64,000 nt of DNA, from positions 16,209,358-16,273,357 of the forward strand of contig NC_040032.1 in the NCBI RefSeq assembly GCF_000972845.2, read 5' to 3'. The notes beneath the pieces are model-generated. The model was not told the origin of the DNA. It saw only the letters and a program-made list of their open reading frames with translations, and did not search any database. Positions within the stretch are counted from its first letter, which is position 1; each line of letters starts with the position of its first letter. Shown here one piece after another: positions 33,800 to 44,399 of the stretch. Source of the stretch: Larimichthys crocea (lineage: Eukaryota > Chordata > Actinopteri > Sciaenidae). The position numbers were made by a program, and so were the translations under genes.

Positions 33800-36700
33800 T
33801 TAATATGTTTGTAATACATGTAATATTATTGTTGGTGTTCCATTGCACATTAAATAGGGATTCTGCCTGTCAGGAACAATTTAGCTATCAAATTGCCTCT
33901 GCGCTCTCAAAACTTGCCTTGTTCAACACTGTTGCTGTTATTTACAGCCTGAATCAAGATAAAGGTAGATTCTTGAGGACAGAAAGCTGACAAATAATGA
34001 AGCTCATGTTATACACAATCAACTATCAGTGTCAGCAAGGACACGTAGACGTCTGAAGATCTGGGCTGTCACTGGATCTAAGAGGTGGACTGATCAGGAT
34101 TTGTCTTAGTGCTACGCATAATCCTTTAAATGAATTAAACTTCACGCCTTGTGGTTACTGTTTTCAGGACGGTCCAGGTTAATGTACTGTGCCTTCACCT
34201 GGGATGCCCTGGGATGGAAGTAATCTTGGCACTTCTACTCAGTCCTTCTCAAGGAACATATAATGGTCAAAACTGGCAATTAAAAAATGTGACACTAATA
34301 TTTATCTTGCATTTTATTGTTGTGTATGCTTGTTGAAGCTTCACCATGGCAAGCTAAAAGCTGCACTATGCAACAGCTGCTGCCATGCCTTTGGCCAAAG
34401 GGAAAATGGATGAGCAATAAAGGTGAGTCTGCAGTCCTGTGCACTTCATTCCATATGCATGAGTGCACCTCGCTGCTCGCTTGAGTATTTCCCAAAACAT
34501 CTCTGCTTGTGACAGCAAAGCTACATTTAAGTTTCTAATCCCTCTGGCCATACGTCTTCACAACATATTGACTCATATAATTGTTATGAAAAGGTTTTGA
34601 AAGATTTATTTAGAGACATCAATCACTAAATAGGCAAATTAATTAACTAAATGAATGAATAATAATCTAATCGAATAATGGAACAGATTGAAATGTTTAA
34701 AAGGCAGAGTTTAGCATTCTCTGCTGCCCTCAGGTCTTCAGGGAGGCTGTTCCACAGACATGGAGCGTAGTAATAAAACGATGCCTCTCTGTCGTCGTTT
34801 TTCTTCTGACTTTTGGGATAAGAAGACTAATAATTCTGACAGGAAGCAGAGACTTTAAAACTGGTATAATGTCTGCTCTCTTCCCGGTCGTGGTCAATAG
34901 ACTTGTAATTAAGCTTTATTCTTCTTAAAATAAAGGCATCTCTAATTTGTCTCTGTGTTGGCTTGAGAGGGGAACGGTTACACAGATGAGATTTGAATCA
35001 ATTAAAAACAGTATGCACGGATTTATCAAATAAGTCAAGTAGTAAAAAGTTTTTTTCTACATGCTGCAGCTTTCACACAGATTTGTTAACATGTATATTT
35101 TGGGGGAAAGTGTAAGTGCATGATTATGGTCATGCTTATAAAGCTGAAAAACACAGGGAAAACAATGAAGCCCTGATGTGGACTAAAGGGTAATGCCCAG
35201 TGCATTGTAACAAAAAGTCATGTCACTTTTTTGGAAATAGAAGCTATGGTTAAAACTCATGCAAACAACTGTAGATAGCTGCGCATGTATGCAAAAGAGG
35301 CAGCACACGCTGTATTTACTCTTGGGCAGAGGCAAAAGGTTTTGCCGTGGCACATTATCACAATGGATATAGCAGAGTGAATTCTCTGCAGTCATCATTC
35401 AGGCTGCCAGTTTTCCCCAATGATGTATCGTCTGTCTGCCTCACACCAGAAGGGATGTGGCACCCAGTTGGAGGCAGAGCTGTCAAGGGGGGAAATCCAC
35501 TACATGAATGTATCAAGAAAGATGGATATGCTTGCTGCTTGTGTGTTTCTTAAAGACGCGCTCGTAAAACTGTTGAGACCTCAAAAGGCACTCATGTTTA
35601 CCCATTCAGTTTTAGAGCCTCCTAGAAAAAGCTATTGTGCAAAGCAGGTGGATAAATATACATTTTGGCAAATAACTTGGAAAGTAAGTGGGAAAAAAGT
35701 GTGGCCATTATGCAGTGCATTATACAGTTCTCCTTACATTACATCAGTTAGCTACGGTAATCAGTGAATCTATATTAATAGATTAAATCTAAAAAAAAAT
35801 GATGAAGACAGCTTTGCTCTTTTGTCAAAGACAAAATAACTATTCCTTTTTCATTGTAGCTACTGGTGCTAAAAAGTCAGGTGGTCTCCCGGGAGAAAAA
35901 TTGATCTCTGAGTTCCTCTCAAACCTCTATTGTGTCCATTTTCTCCTTGGCTGAGCGTAGCATAGTTCAGAAAGAACAACTCAACTGGCTTAAAAAATGT
36001 GGTGAGCAGGTCAACTGTAAAGCTTTGCAGACAGTGGAAAACGTCTCCCTGCAGTGCTAGAGGGTTCTTGGGTGTCGGAAGAAGAGAGGCCCCCTCGAGC
36101 ACCAAGAGGAAAGAAGAACTCTTGTCCTCGCGTATTCCTCTTCTTTAGTTGACAGACGAGCAATAGCATTGATGTGGGACTGGGAGCAGTTACCTCACAT
36201 TGCATTAAAAAAAAACTTACTAACTTAAAGACTGTTAACTTACATATAAGTTAATATTTCAACCACATGGTGCTACCCATGTATAACTTATCTGGAATGT
36301 GTCACGAGAGCCCATACACTTCCTCAGGTCTGTAAAGGTGGGATTTGTAAATTAATCATTATCCTTTGCATGACACCGTGTCAAGCATCCAGACGAACAT
36401 ATCCCTGGATGCTGGGAGAATACTCGGCATATTGGTGCTTTTCCTCTTAAGGGAAGTGTTGCGATAAAAATGTCAACACAGATAGCTTTAAGAGACTCAT
36501 CTGTAGCATACAATATGAATAATGCTCTTAACAGGGATATCATCCAAAAAGCCTGTGTTATCATGAATAAAGCAGAAGAGTGTATCTTTTGGGGCTTTGT
36601 TAGAGTGTGGATAGAAAAAGGTATGAATCCACCAGCTAAACCATAAGAATAAAGGAGCAGACATAGACACATTTAAATGGACATCCTGTCAATCCAGAGT

Positions 36701-38400
36701 TAATAAATAAATCCCATTCCTTATTATTTATGTAAAGGAAAAGTTCATTTAAATGTTATCTCGCCCAAGCAAACACACCTCACCAGCTGTTTACTCATTT
36801 TGATTTTATTTTGAGTCTGTACTTTGTGTCTCATACATTTCCTGTTATTGACACAATTTCTCATCTCTTTACTTTTTGTCATCTTTCACAAAAACATGGT
36901 GCATTTATCATAGGTTATTACTTACTGATCATTTTGTATTTACCCATATATATTTGCATATACATACACAGAATCAAACAGTAAACGAATAAAACAAAAC
37001 AAAACAAAGCCAGATTTAGGACATGTTCCCAAAAGTCCATCATGTTTTTTTAAGTACAAAGCTTTCTCAAATATATTTCCTATTATGTGTTCCTATTATT
37101 TTCTCCACACTCCCTCTAACTAGTAACTAGAATTGCTTTATGTGTGCTTGTGCCCTGGATTCATCTCCCAAACATATTCCTTCCAAAAGGGTGATCTTAT
37201 ATAGAAGAAAATATCTCTGGAGCTCTGATTCATTATCGTGTCTAATTGTTTTCGCTTCAGTATAGATTTACGACTTTCAAAAATATTTGGTAGATTTGTC
37301 CATTTGTGTTTTGGGGGGTTGTGACTTTGATTAGTCTTTGCCGTGTCATCTCAGTTAAGATCTCCAAGTGCTTTTCTTTTTTTTAATAGCTTCTCACTTG
37401 CAGATATCAACTGAATTTCCAACACAACAACAATGGCAATTAATTAAGCACTTAGGGCAGTAGCTGATCTTCTAGTGTAAACCTGCAGCAGTTAATCTAA
37501 TAATATATTCCCCAATTACTACATTTTATATTGGAATGTTAAACTGACTTAAATGAAACTGGAATCGTATTCTCACAGTGTGCATTCACTGGTCTGAATT
37601 ACTTTCTCCCCACAACGCAGTGAAAGGTTTGACGGTCGTCAGTGAGAACTTCCTCTGACTGCAGTTGTTTTGCACATTTCTCAAATGCATTCAAAAACCA
37701 TAACTCGAAAGCAAAGTACAATTGCTTTCGAGGCGGCGGACAGACTGATCCCAGGCAGGACTAGGGCGCACAGCGCATCTAGGGCGCACGGGCGGACGTG
37801 AGGGCGCACGAGAAAAAGTTCGAGGTGGAAATGAAAATATACAACACACATTTACTTATATAACATTCGCAGTATAAATATAATTTAAGTCAATGATATT
37901 CAGAATAAACAGAGAGAAATATAGATGAGCTCTGAAAATGTTCACTGTGCAGTCTTGGTCAGAGGGTTAGTCACGGTGTAGTGGCTATGTCCCATTTTCA
38001 GCCGCTACTGGTGCTAATTTTGTTGATTGTTAGACACGTGAACCGGAGAAACTGATGGCGAAACTTTGATGACTTTAACTGAAAATCCATTTATTGCGCG
38101 CTTTGCAATTTTCCACAAGCTTTACAAACAAAAGTGTCCATTTAAACACAACCTCGTACAAAAACTTTTTGCCCACAAAATCAGACGCACTTGTGGCTGA
38201 TGAGCTGTACTAAATAGCGTATGGTTGGCCTCGGCCTATACCATACCACCCCCTAGTGTTCAGGTGGGATAAAATACAACATAAATACAACAGATTATTC
38301 TACATTCTACACAGGGCAAGCAGGTAGGAGTGACTTCCCGTAGAGCTTCTTTATCCAGTGGAGCTGTATCTGCTCTTCCACAGCGACATGAATTCATAAT
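33800..38400. other. Intergenic, no gene seen; repeat fragments
   Basis: No exon of tbx4 or another gene was recognised. At about 34705-34990 a stretch with CAGGGAGGCTGTTCCACAGA and following text matches a repeat often seen in teleost genomes; its class is not assigned. A perfect 10-bp inverted repeat (TCGAAAGCAA / TTGCTTTCGA) lies at 37705-37731. Three close AGGGCGCAC motifs lie at about 37764-37812 in a locally GC-rich patch. Confidence 0.5.
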
Positions 38401-38402
38401 AA

Positions 38403-38445
38403 TGACGTCAAAGACAAAGCAGATAGTTCCTTAAAGAAGATGAAT

Positions 38446-38500
<55 letters not shown>

Positions 38501-38645
38501 AAACCGTTTCAACAGCTCGTTTTGGCTCGTTTTTCTGGTTGCTAAGGAACTCCTGGACGGCTCTGGTGGTTGCTAGGGGGCGTGGCTTATCTTTACATGC
38601 CTTTGAAGTGTCGTGACGTCATTCGAAAGTTTATAAATAGGCCAA
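38403..38645 (+). promoter_or_regulatory. TATA/CRE promoter of the orphan gene
   Basis: TATAAATA lies at 38632-38639. A full palindromic CRE TGACGTCA lies at 38614-38621, and a second identical one at 38403-38410. GGGGGCGTGGC, a GC/KLF-type box, lies at about 38576-38586. RFX X-box-like GTTGCTAAGGAAC and GTTGCTAGG motifs lie near 38538-38575. The spacing is that of a focused RNA polymerase II promoter and predicts a start near 38660, about 80 nt before the first ATG. CRE plus TATA suits inducible or germ-line expression; that use is inferred. Confidence 0.65.
38449..38498. repeat. (GT)n microsatellite
   Basis: About 25 uninterrupted GT units between two CRE motifs, 130-180 bp upstream of the TATA box of the orphan gene. 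Confidence 0.95.
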
Positions 38646-38742
38646 AGTGAAGCGAGTTCAGATTTCTCTGAATACTTTTACAGCACAGCGAGGACTCAAA
38701 CAGGATTACAGACTGTCTGTAGCAACAAGTCAAACAAGGATT

Positions 38743-40200
38743 ATGGATGAGGGAAGCAAGGTAAGTGAACCACAGGCCACTGAAGCCTCAGAACTCACCT
38801 GCAGGCCAAGAAAACACATGGCGAAGAGTGAGATAACAGCAGCTGAGCGCTTCATAAGCAGAGCTACGGAAGCTGTCATAAACATTTTCTCAGAGGCTAG
38901 TCCACAGGTTCAATGCAAGGAACACATGGATCACATCATGCAGCACATCATCCAAAAGAGGAATGAGGCTGCATTGGATATTGCAGAGTTCATATGGGCT
39001 AACAAACAGGCATTTGGCCTTAACCAACCAGATGGCTCATCAACCTCAGACCATCAAAGCGGATACGATCCTTATTTTGAGAATACCGACATTCTCAGAT
39101 TTCTCAGGGACACAGATCTCTCTGAAATTTACATTTGGAATGTCCTGTTGAACAAAATCAAGACCTTTTTTGTTTGCACATTTATCAAAGAGGGTGTCGT
39201 CAGCTGCATAGCGAAGTTAAGAAACGGGCCAAACGGCTTCTCTGCAGAGAAGACACCACTGAATGCCATAGTACTGGTGGCATCTGAGATAGTTGAGGCT
39301 TTGATCCCACCTGGTAACCAGAAGAAGTGCGTCTTCAAAGAGACTCAATCGCGCATTTATGATGACTATACGGTGGTTCGTGAGGAGCTTGCGAAAGTCA
39401 TTCTTGACAAGATTGGACCAGACGATGACTCTGTTAAATTCAGTGAGATCGAATGTGCCGTTCATTCTTTTATAATTGATCTGTGGATGTGGCTCGTGTT
39501 TGAGGTTCACAAGTTCGACCAAAGAAACAAAGCGGTAGTGAGTTTAGAAAAGATCAAGCAATTAGTAATAGATTTTCCCAAGCCCACCGAAGAGGAACCC
39601 GAGGAACCAGCACCACCTACCACTGTTGAGCCAGATGGCAGCGATGACGAGGAGGAGGATATCTCTGTCACACCCGTCAAGGAGTCAAAGCCACTTCCCA
39701 TCACTTCTAAATCAGATGTCAGCGATGATGATGAGGATGAACTCATCGATGAAGACGACGACTCACTGACACCTGAGGTACCACTACCTAACGTGACTGC
39801 CAAACAACCTCAGTCAACTGAACATATAGATCCGTTTTATATGTTAGTGGTGTCAGAAGTCCTGAATCAGATTTTCAAAAAGGCCAGGATTCACATTACA
39901 GTGTCTGTCAAGGACTTCAAGGACATGTCATCAGCACTGGCACTCATGCTTTGCACCAAACTGGCAGGCTCTGATTTTGTCAAGCCAAGTGGTGATAAAA
40001 TCGAGAAAACCGCGAGGGCAGTGCACAAAGCGCTGTGTAAAAAGATCAGCAGAGACACCTTGTTAATTAGACTGCTGTCAAAGGACTCAGTCGTCTACAA
40101 GGATGTCACAGAGACTATAAAAAGGCACCTAGTGAAGCCCAGACAAGATCGTGTCCTACCCCTTCAGAGCCTGCTTCACACATGGCTGAAAAAGCTATAA
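38743..40200 (+). CDS. Unrecognised uninterrupted gene, 485 aa, acidic linker between helical repeats
   Basis: I do not recognise this protein. One open frame of 485 codons begins at the first in-frame ATG (38743); the frame is open slightly further upstream but only from a GTG. It has no predicted intron, signal peptide or clear membrane segment. Residues 30-90, 173-255 and 364-445 look helical and share a pattern: VASEIVEALI (179-188) and VVSEVLNQIF (369-378), each followed by a conserved block ending EIECAVHSFI (235-244) or KIEKTARAVH (419-428). Residues 283-345 form a very acidic linker (DDEEED, SDDDEDELIDEDDD). A TATA box sits 110 bp upstream, and balanced codon use over 1.4 kb argues against chance. 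A perfect splice-donor-like CAAG/GTAAGT lies 18 nt into the frame. Neighbours give no functional hint. It could be a lineage-specific gene, a retrogene or a domesticated element gene. Confidence 0.75.
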   Translation: MDEGSKVSEPQATEASELTCRPRKHMAKSEITAAERFISRATEAVINIFSEASPQVQCKEHMDHIMQHIIQKRNEAALDIAEFIWANKQAFGLNQPDGSSTSDHQSGYDPYFENTDILRFLRDTDLSEIYIWNVLLNKIKTFFVCTFIKEGVVSCIAKLRNGPNGFSAEKTPLNAIVLVASEIVEALIPPGNQKKCVFKETQSRIYDDYTVVREELAKVILDKIGPDDDSVKFSEIECAVHSFIIDLWMWLVFEVHKFDQRNKAVVSLEKIKQLVIDFPKPTEEEPEEPAPPTTVEPDGSDDEEEDISVTPVKESKPLPITSKSDVSDDDEDELIDEDDDSLTPEVPLPNVTAKQPQSTEHIDPFYMLVVSEVLNQIFKKARIHITVSVKDFKDMSSALALMLCTKLAGSDFVKPSGDKIEKTARAVHKALCKKISRDTLLIRLLSKDSVVYKDVTETIKRHLVKPRQDRVLPLQSLLHTWLKKL

Positions 40201-40590
40201 GGTCAGTGTTCAACTCTGGACCTTGACCTTGAAGCTGTGAGGGGTGAACACATGCCCACAGTGGTTTTCTCCGAGTGCTTCGGTTTCTCCACGTTTAAAT
40301 AATAACAAAAAAAACACCCCCAGAGTAACATCTTATCCCGCAGGTCTGCACAGGTGCTTTAGTGTTCACTGTTCACAACTATAAGGTCAGCGTTCAACTC
40401 TGGACCTTGACCTTGAAGCTGTGAGGGGTGAACACATGCCCACAGTGGTTTTCTCCGAGTGCTTCGGTTTCTCCACGTTTAAATAATAACAAAAAAAACA
40501 CCCCCAGAGTAACATCTTATCCCGCAGGTCTGCACAGGTGCTTTAGTGTTCACTGTTCACAACTATAAGGTCAGCGTTCTATGGGGATAA
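40195..40590. repeat. 184-bp tandem repeat, two full copies plus a partial third
   Basis: CTATAAGGTCAG begins at 40195, 40379 and 40563, an exact 184-bp period. The first copy starts inside the last codons of the orphan gene: its CTATAA supplies the Leu codon and the stop. Each full copy includes GGACCTTGACCTTGAAG, in which the lower strand reads TCAAGGTCAAGGTCC, matching extended nuclear-receptor half-sites (ERR/SF-1 type). Related copies recur at 41424, 43211 and 43403. No AATAAA lies in the two copies; one is at 40946-40951. Confidence 0.92.
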
Positions 40591-40599
40591 TTTTGTCTC

Positions 40600-40905
40600 A
40601 GAAAGATTTTAATGTGTACAATATGATGTGTATACATATGCATACATTTATTTTTCACCGTTGACAACAAAAACAATGTACGAACGTTCTATGGCCCTAA
40701 CTTTATTTCTGGTACACTTCCGCACACAACAGCACAGCAACACGGTCTGGATTAACAATAGTGGTATTTTTTGGCTGGGAACAAAATCTAGCCACTATTG
40801 TCTTAGTTTGCCACCAAAGGACAGACAACGATAAACTATTTTAAAAAAACGTTCTTTACCAGACCCTTTTAACACATTGTTTTGTTGTCAACGGTGAAAA
40901 GGTCA
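40600..40905. mobile_element. MITE-like element with nested inverted repeats
   Basis: TTTTCACCGTTGACAACAAA at 40652 is mirrored by the reverse complement at 40874-40900. Inside, AACAATAGTGG (about 40755) pairs with CCACTATTGTC (about 40792). A partial copy of the left part recurs at 43211-43350. There is no coding capacity. The exact ends and target duplication were not determined. Confidence 0.6.
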
Positions 40906-41423
40906 TACTGCAGTTGGGGGAATCCACTTAACACACACACGCATAAATAAACACTACTTCCCATGCAGTTAATCCACTGGCCGCTTCCATGTTGATCATG
41001 CAGTTTCATTTACTCTTGTAAGAAAGTCTCTGACTGGATAGCCTACAAATGACTGACTGGCACCGTTGCACAACACTGCCATCTGCTGGATGTTCGGTGA
41101 AGGTGTACCGCTATTTGTATTCAAATCTGGTGGCATTTATTTGTGAATCGTGGTGAGCGGTGGAATGTCTCAAATTACGTCATCGTGAGAGAAAGCAAAA
41201 ATGGATCCCAAATGCTGCTCCACACACAAAGTCAAGGACATTTATTTTCAAATCTCGAAAATATATTTGCAAATCCACATTTATTTATACAAATTCGTTT
41301 ATTTATTTGTATGTCACATTTTTATATTTGTATTTTGTATTTGGATATTTATAAATGTATGCATATGTATACACATCATATTGTAACATTAAATCTTTTG
41401 AGACAAAATATATCCCCATATGC

Positions 41424-42140
41424 GTTTCAACTCTGGACCTTGACCTTGAAGCTGTGAGGGGTGAACACATACCCAGGGGTTTTCTCCGAGTGCTTCGGTT
41501 TCTCCACATTCAAATGAACAAAAAAAAACTCCCCAGAGGAACACAACCTGGAGTGATGCAACACTTCACTGTGGCCTTGCAACAACAGTAAGGTCACACG
41601 TGTCGCTGTGGTTTCCTCCGAGAGCTTCCGTTCCCACAGATTTAAATTCTGAAAAAAACACATAAAAAAAAAAAAAATAATATTCTGTCTTAAATATTCA
41701 TTTTTTTTATATATATTATATATATTTATATTTATATTTTTATATTCAAGTTCTGATGATTGAAAAACAACAGTAATTAAGGCTATAGTGTGATCTCTGT
41801 TAAACATCCTGATTTTTTTTGCATGAACATATTTGGGGTTTCCTGATATCAGCAGCAGTTTATGAAATTAGGTGTCAGATAAGATACATATGATGGACTT
41901 GATGATCCCACATCTGGGAAATTCACTTGTCGCAGTAGCTCATATGCTCAGGGTGGCCTCAGTGTGTCATCGAGCCACCCACAAAGCCCTGGACTGAAAA
42001 CTGGTGAAAAACAGTTTGAACCAGTGTTAATTTTGTCACCCATTTTTCAATTTAGTCTTAGTCTTGTGTCAAAGTTCATTCTTAGTCTTATCACTTTTAG
42101 TCTTTCACAAATCATTTTTGTTCGTCAATTTTAGTCGACT
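41424..42140. repeat. Direct duplication, copy 1 (about 0.7 kb)
   Basis: It begins with a diverged 184-bp-type unit, continues through a block shared with copy 2 (GTGGCCTTGCAACAACAGTA, GGTTTCCTGA, CTGGTGAAAAACAGTTTGAA), and ends in TTTAGTC-rich sequence common in fish interspersed repeats. Against copy 2 it shows many one-base insertions or deletions, mostly in homopolymers. Confidence 0.85.
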
Positions 42141-42697
42141 AAAGTCTCAAAACTTTAGTCTAGTTTTAGTCAAACGTGAACACAGGGAGTCCAGTTTTAG
42201 TCCTTTTCTATTTATTTCGGGAATATTTTTTTGTTTATTAATTCCAGTTCACTTGTGTTCCACAGCTAACATATTGATTAAATGTCTTGATGAATTGAAT
42301 TGAATGAATTCATCTTCAATGCAACTTTGCTAAGTGTCTTGTCTGTTGTTTCAGTACACACTTAATATCACTTGATTTCATTTTTTAATCTACTAATAGC
42401 AGGTACACCCTATTATGACATGTTCTGTCATCTTCTACATGCAATTGTTAAATTCAATATAAATAATTGATTTTATGCCAGTTGCATTACAAAATGTTCA
42501 ATTAAGATGAGTCCATCACTGTTAGTGTTTAGCACAAATGGGGAGGCTAGACTCATTCTTGACTGTTATGCAATATGCGCACATTTTAATAACATCGGGT
42601 GCAAATGGGTTCGGGCTCTACAAAGCTGCAGGTGTCAATGCCTGACTCGATGGAGTCATCTTTGCTAACCTCCTCCTCTCCCCCACTTCCTTTATAG

Positions 42698-42800
42698 CAG
42701 GGATGTCCAAAGTAGGCCCGGGGGCCAATCACTGCCGAGCGTAGATTTCAGCCCAAAGCTTCATTTTTATAATAATTATTTGGCCTGCTAGGATTGTCAG
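42698..42800. mobile_element. hAT-like element end fragment
   Basis: CAGGGATGTCCAAAGTAGGC followed by CCGGGGGCCAATC resembles the terminus and first bases of a hAT-type element. The opposite end could not be found nearby, so it is treated as a fragment. Confidence 0.5.
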
Positions 42801-43210
42801 ATACTGTTGGCTGCCGATTAGATTTGGCTTTTTTGGTTTACGCACAACAGAATTTGAACCTTTAAGGACATAAGGTGGTGTTATATATCTGAGATGTGAC
42901 ACAAAATATTACTTTTCTGAATGATTTTGTTTAAAGAGAAGAGCAAGAGTGATATGTTTTAGATTTATGTTATGTCAACAGACTTTGCATTACATCATAA
43001 GTCATGTTAAAATGAACACGAGGTTAGATTTGTATCAACTTCATGCAAGTTTAACGTATTCCATACATTTATTCTTTGTTATCTGACTCCAGATGTGAAA
43101 GAAAGGAAGAACTGGTTTTTAGCTTGTCATTTAAAAATAATAAATAATAATTTTGACAATGAAAACAAAATTGTTATCAGAACAGTGCATTTGTATGTCA
43201 ACTTTTATAC

Positions 43211-44275
43211 TATAAGGTCAGCGTTCTATGGGGATAATTTTGTCTCAGAAAGATTTTAAATGTGTACAATATGATGTGTATACATATTGCATACATTGAT
43301 TTTCACCGTTGACAACAAAAACATTACGAACGTTCTATGGCCCTAAACTTTATTTCTTATCCCGCAGGTCTGCACAGGTGCTTTAGTGTTCACTGTTCAC
43401 AACTATAAGGTCAGTGTTCAACTCTGGACCTTGACCTTGAAGCTGTGAGGGGTGAACACATGCCCACAGTGGTTTTCTCCGAGTGCTTCGGTTTCTCCAC
43501 GTTTAAATAATAACAAAAAAACACCCCCAGAGTAACATCTTATCCCGCAGGTCTGCACAGGTGCTTTAGTGTTCACTGTTCACACATGCCCACAGTGGTT
43601 TTCTCCGAGTGCTTCGGTTTCTCCACATTCAAATGAACAAAAAAACTCCCCCAGAGTAACATCAACCTGGATGTGATGCAACACTTCACTGTGGCCTTGC
43701 AACAACAGTAAGGTCACAGTGTCGCTGTGGTTTCCTCCGAGAGCTTCCGTTTCTCCACAGATTTTAAATTCTGAAAAAATACACATAAAATAAAATAAAA
43801 AAAATATTTCTGTCTTAAAATATTCATTTTTTTTAATATTATATATAATATATTTATATTTATTATTTTTATATTCAAGTTCTGATGATTGAAAAACAAC
43901 AGTAAATTAAGGCTATAGTGTTTGATACCTCTGTTAAACATCCTGATTTTTTTTAGCATGAACATATTTGGGGTTTCCTGAATATCAGCAAGTTTATGAA
44001 ATTAGGTGTCAGATAAGATAACATATGATGGACTTGGATGATCCCACATCTGGGAAATTCACTTGTCGCAGTAGCTCATATGCTCAGGGTGGCCTCAGTG
44101 TGTCATCGAGCCACCCACAAAGCCCTGGACTGAAAACTGGTGAAAAACAGTTTGAACCAGTGTTAATTTTGTCACCCATTTTTCAATTTAGTCTTAGTCT
44201 TGTGTCAGAGTTCATTCTTAGTCTTAGTCACTTTTAGTCTTTCACAAATCATTTTTGTTCGTCATATTTTAGTCC
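43211..44275. repeat. Direct duplication, copy 2, with extra 184-bp units
   Basis: It opens with a copy of the 40563-40710 segment (43211-43350), then a 184-bp unit (43403-43582), a partial unit, and the 0.7-kb block matching 41.42-42.14 kb up to about 44270. The mixed order of units shows repeated local duplication rather than a single event. Confidence 0.85.
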
Positions 44276-44395
44276 AGGGCCGGTCCTATCTATGGGCAAT
44301 GTGGGCGGCCGCCCAGGGCGCATTCTCCGTGGGGGGCGCACGAACGCCCGAGGCGCAAATCTGGCCAGGACCGGCGCTGAGAGTAGGTCTGCAGT
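44276..44395. mobile_element. GC-rich dispersed repeat fragment
   Basis: CAGGGCCGGTCCTATCTATG starts a short GC-rich block that ends GCCAGGACCGGCGCT; the two ends are partly reverse complementary. It stands out against AT-rich flanks. It shares GGGCGCAC motifs with the patch near 37.77 kb. The transposon class is not assigned. Confidence 0.5.
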
Positions 44396-44399
44396 AGAC

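Noticed and set aside
38647..38742. Longer 517-aa version of the orphan protein
   Set aside because: It would start at a GTG only about 10 bases after the TATA box, upstream of any likely transcription start; the first ATG is 38743.
39507..39803. Ser-rich minus-strand frame
   Set aside because: Antisense shadow of the acidic linker of the orphan gene.
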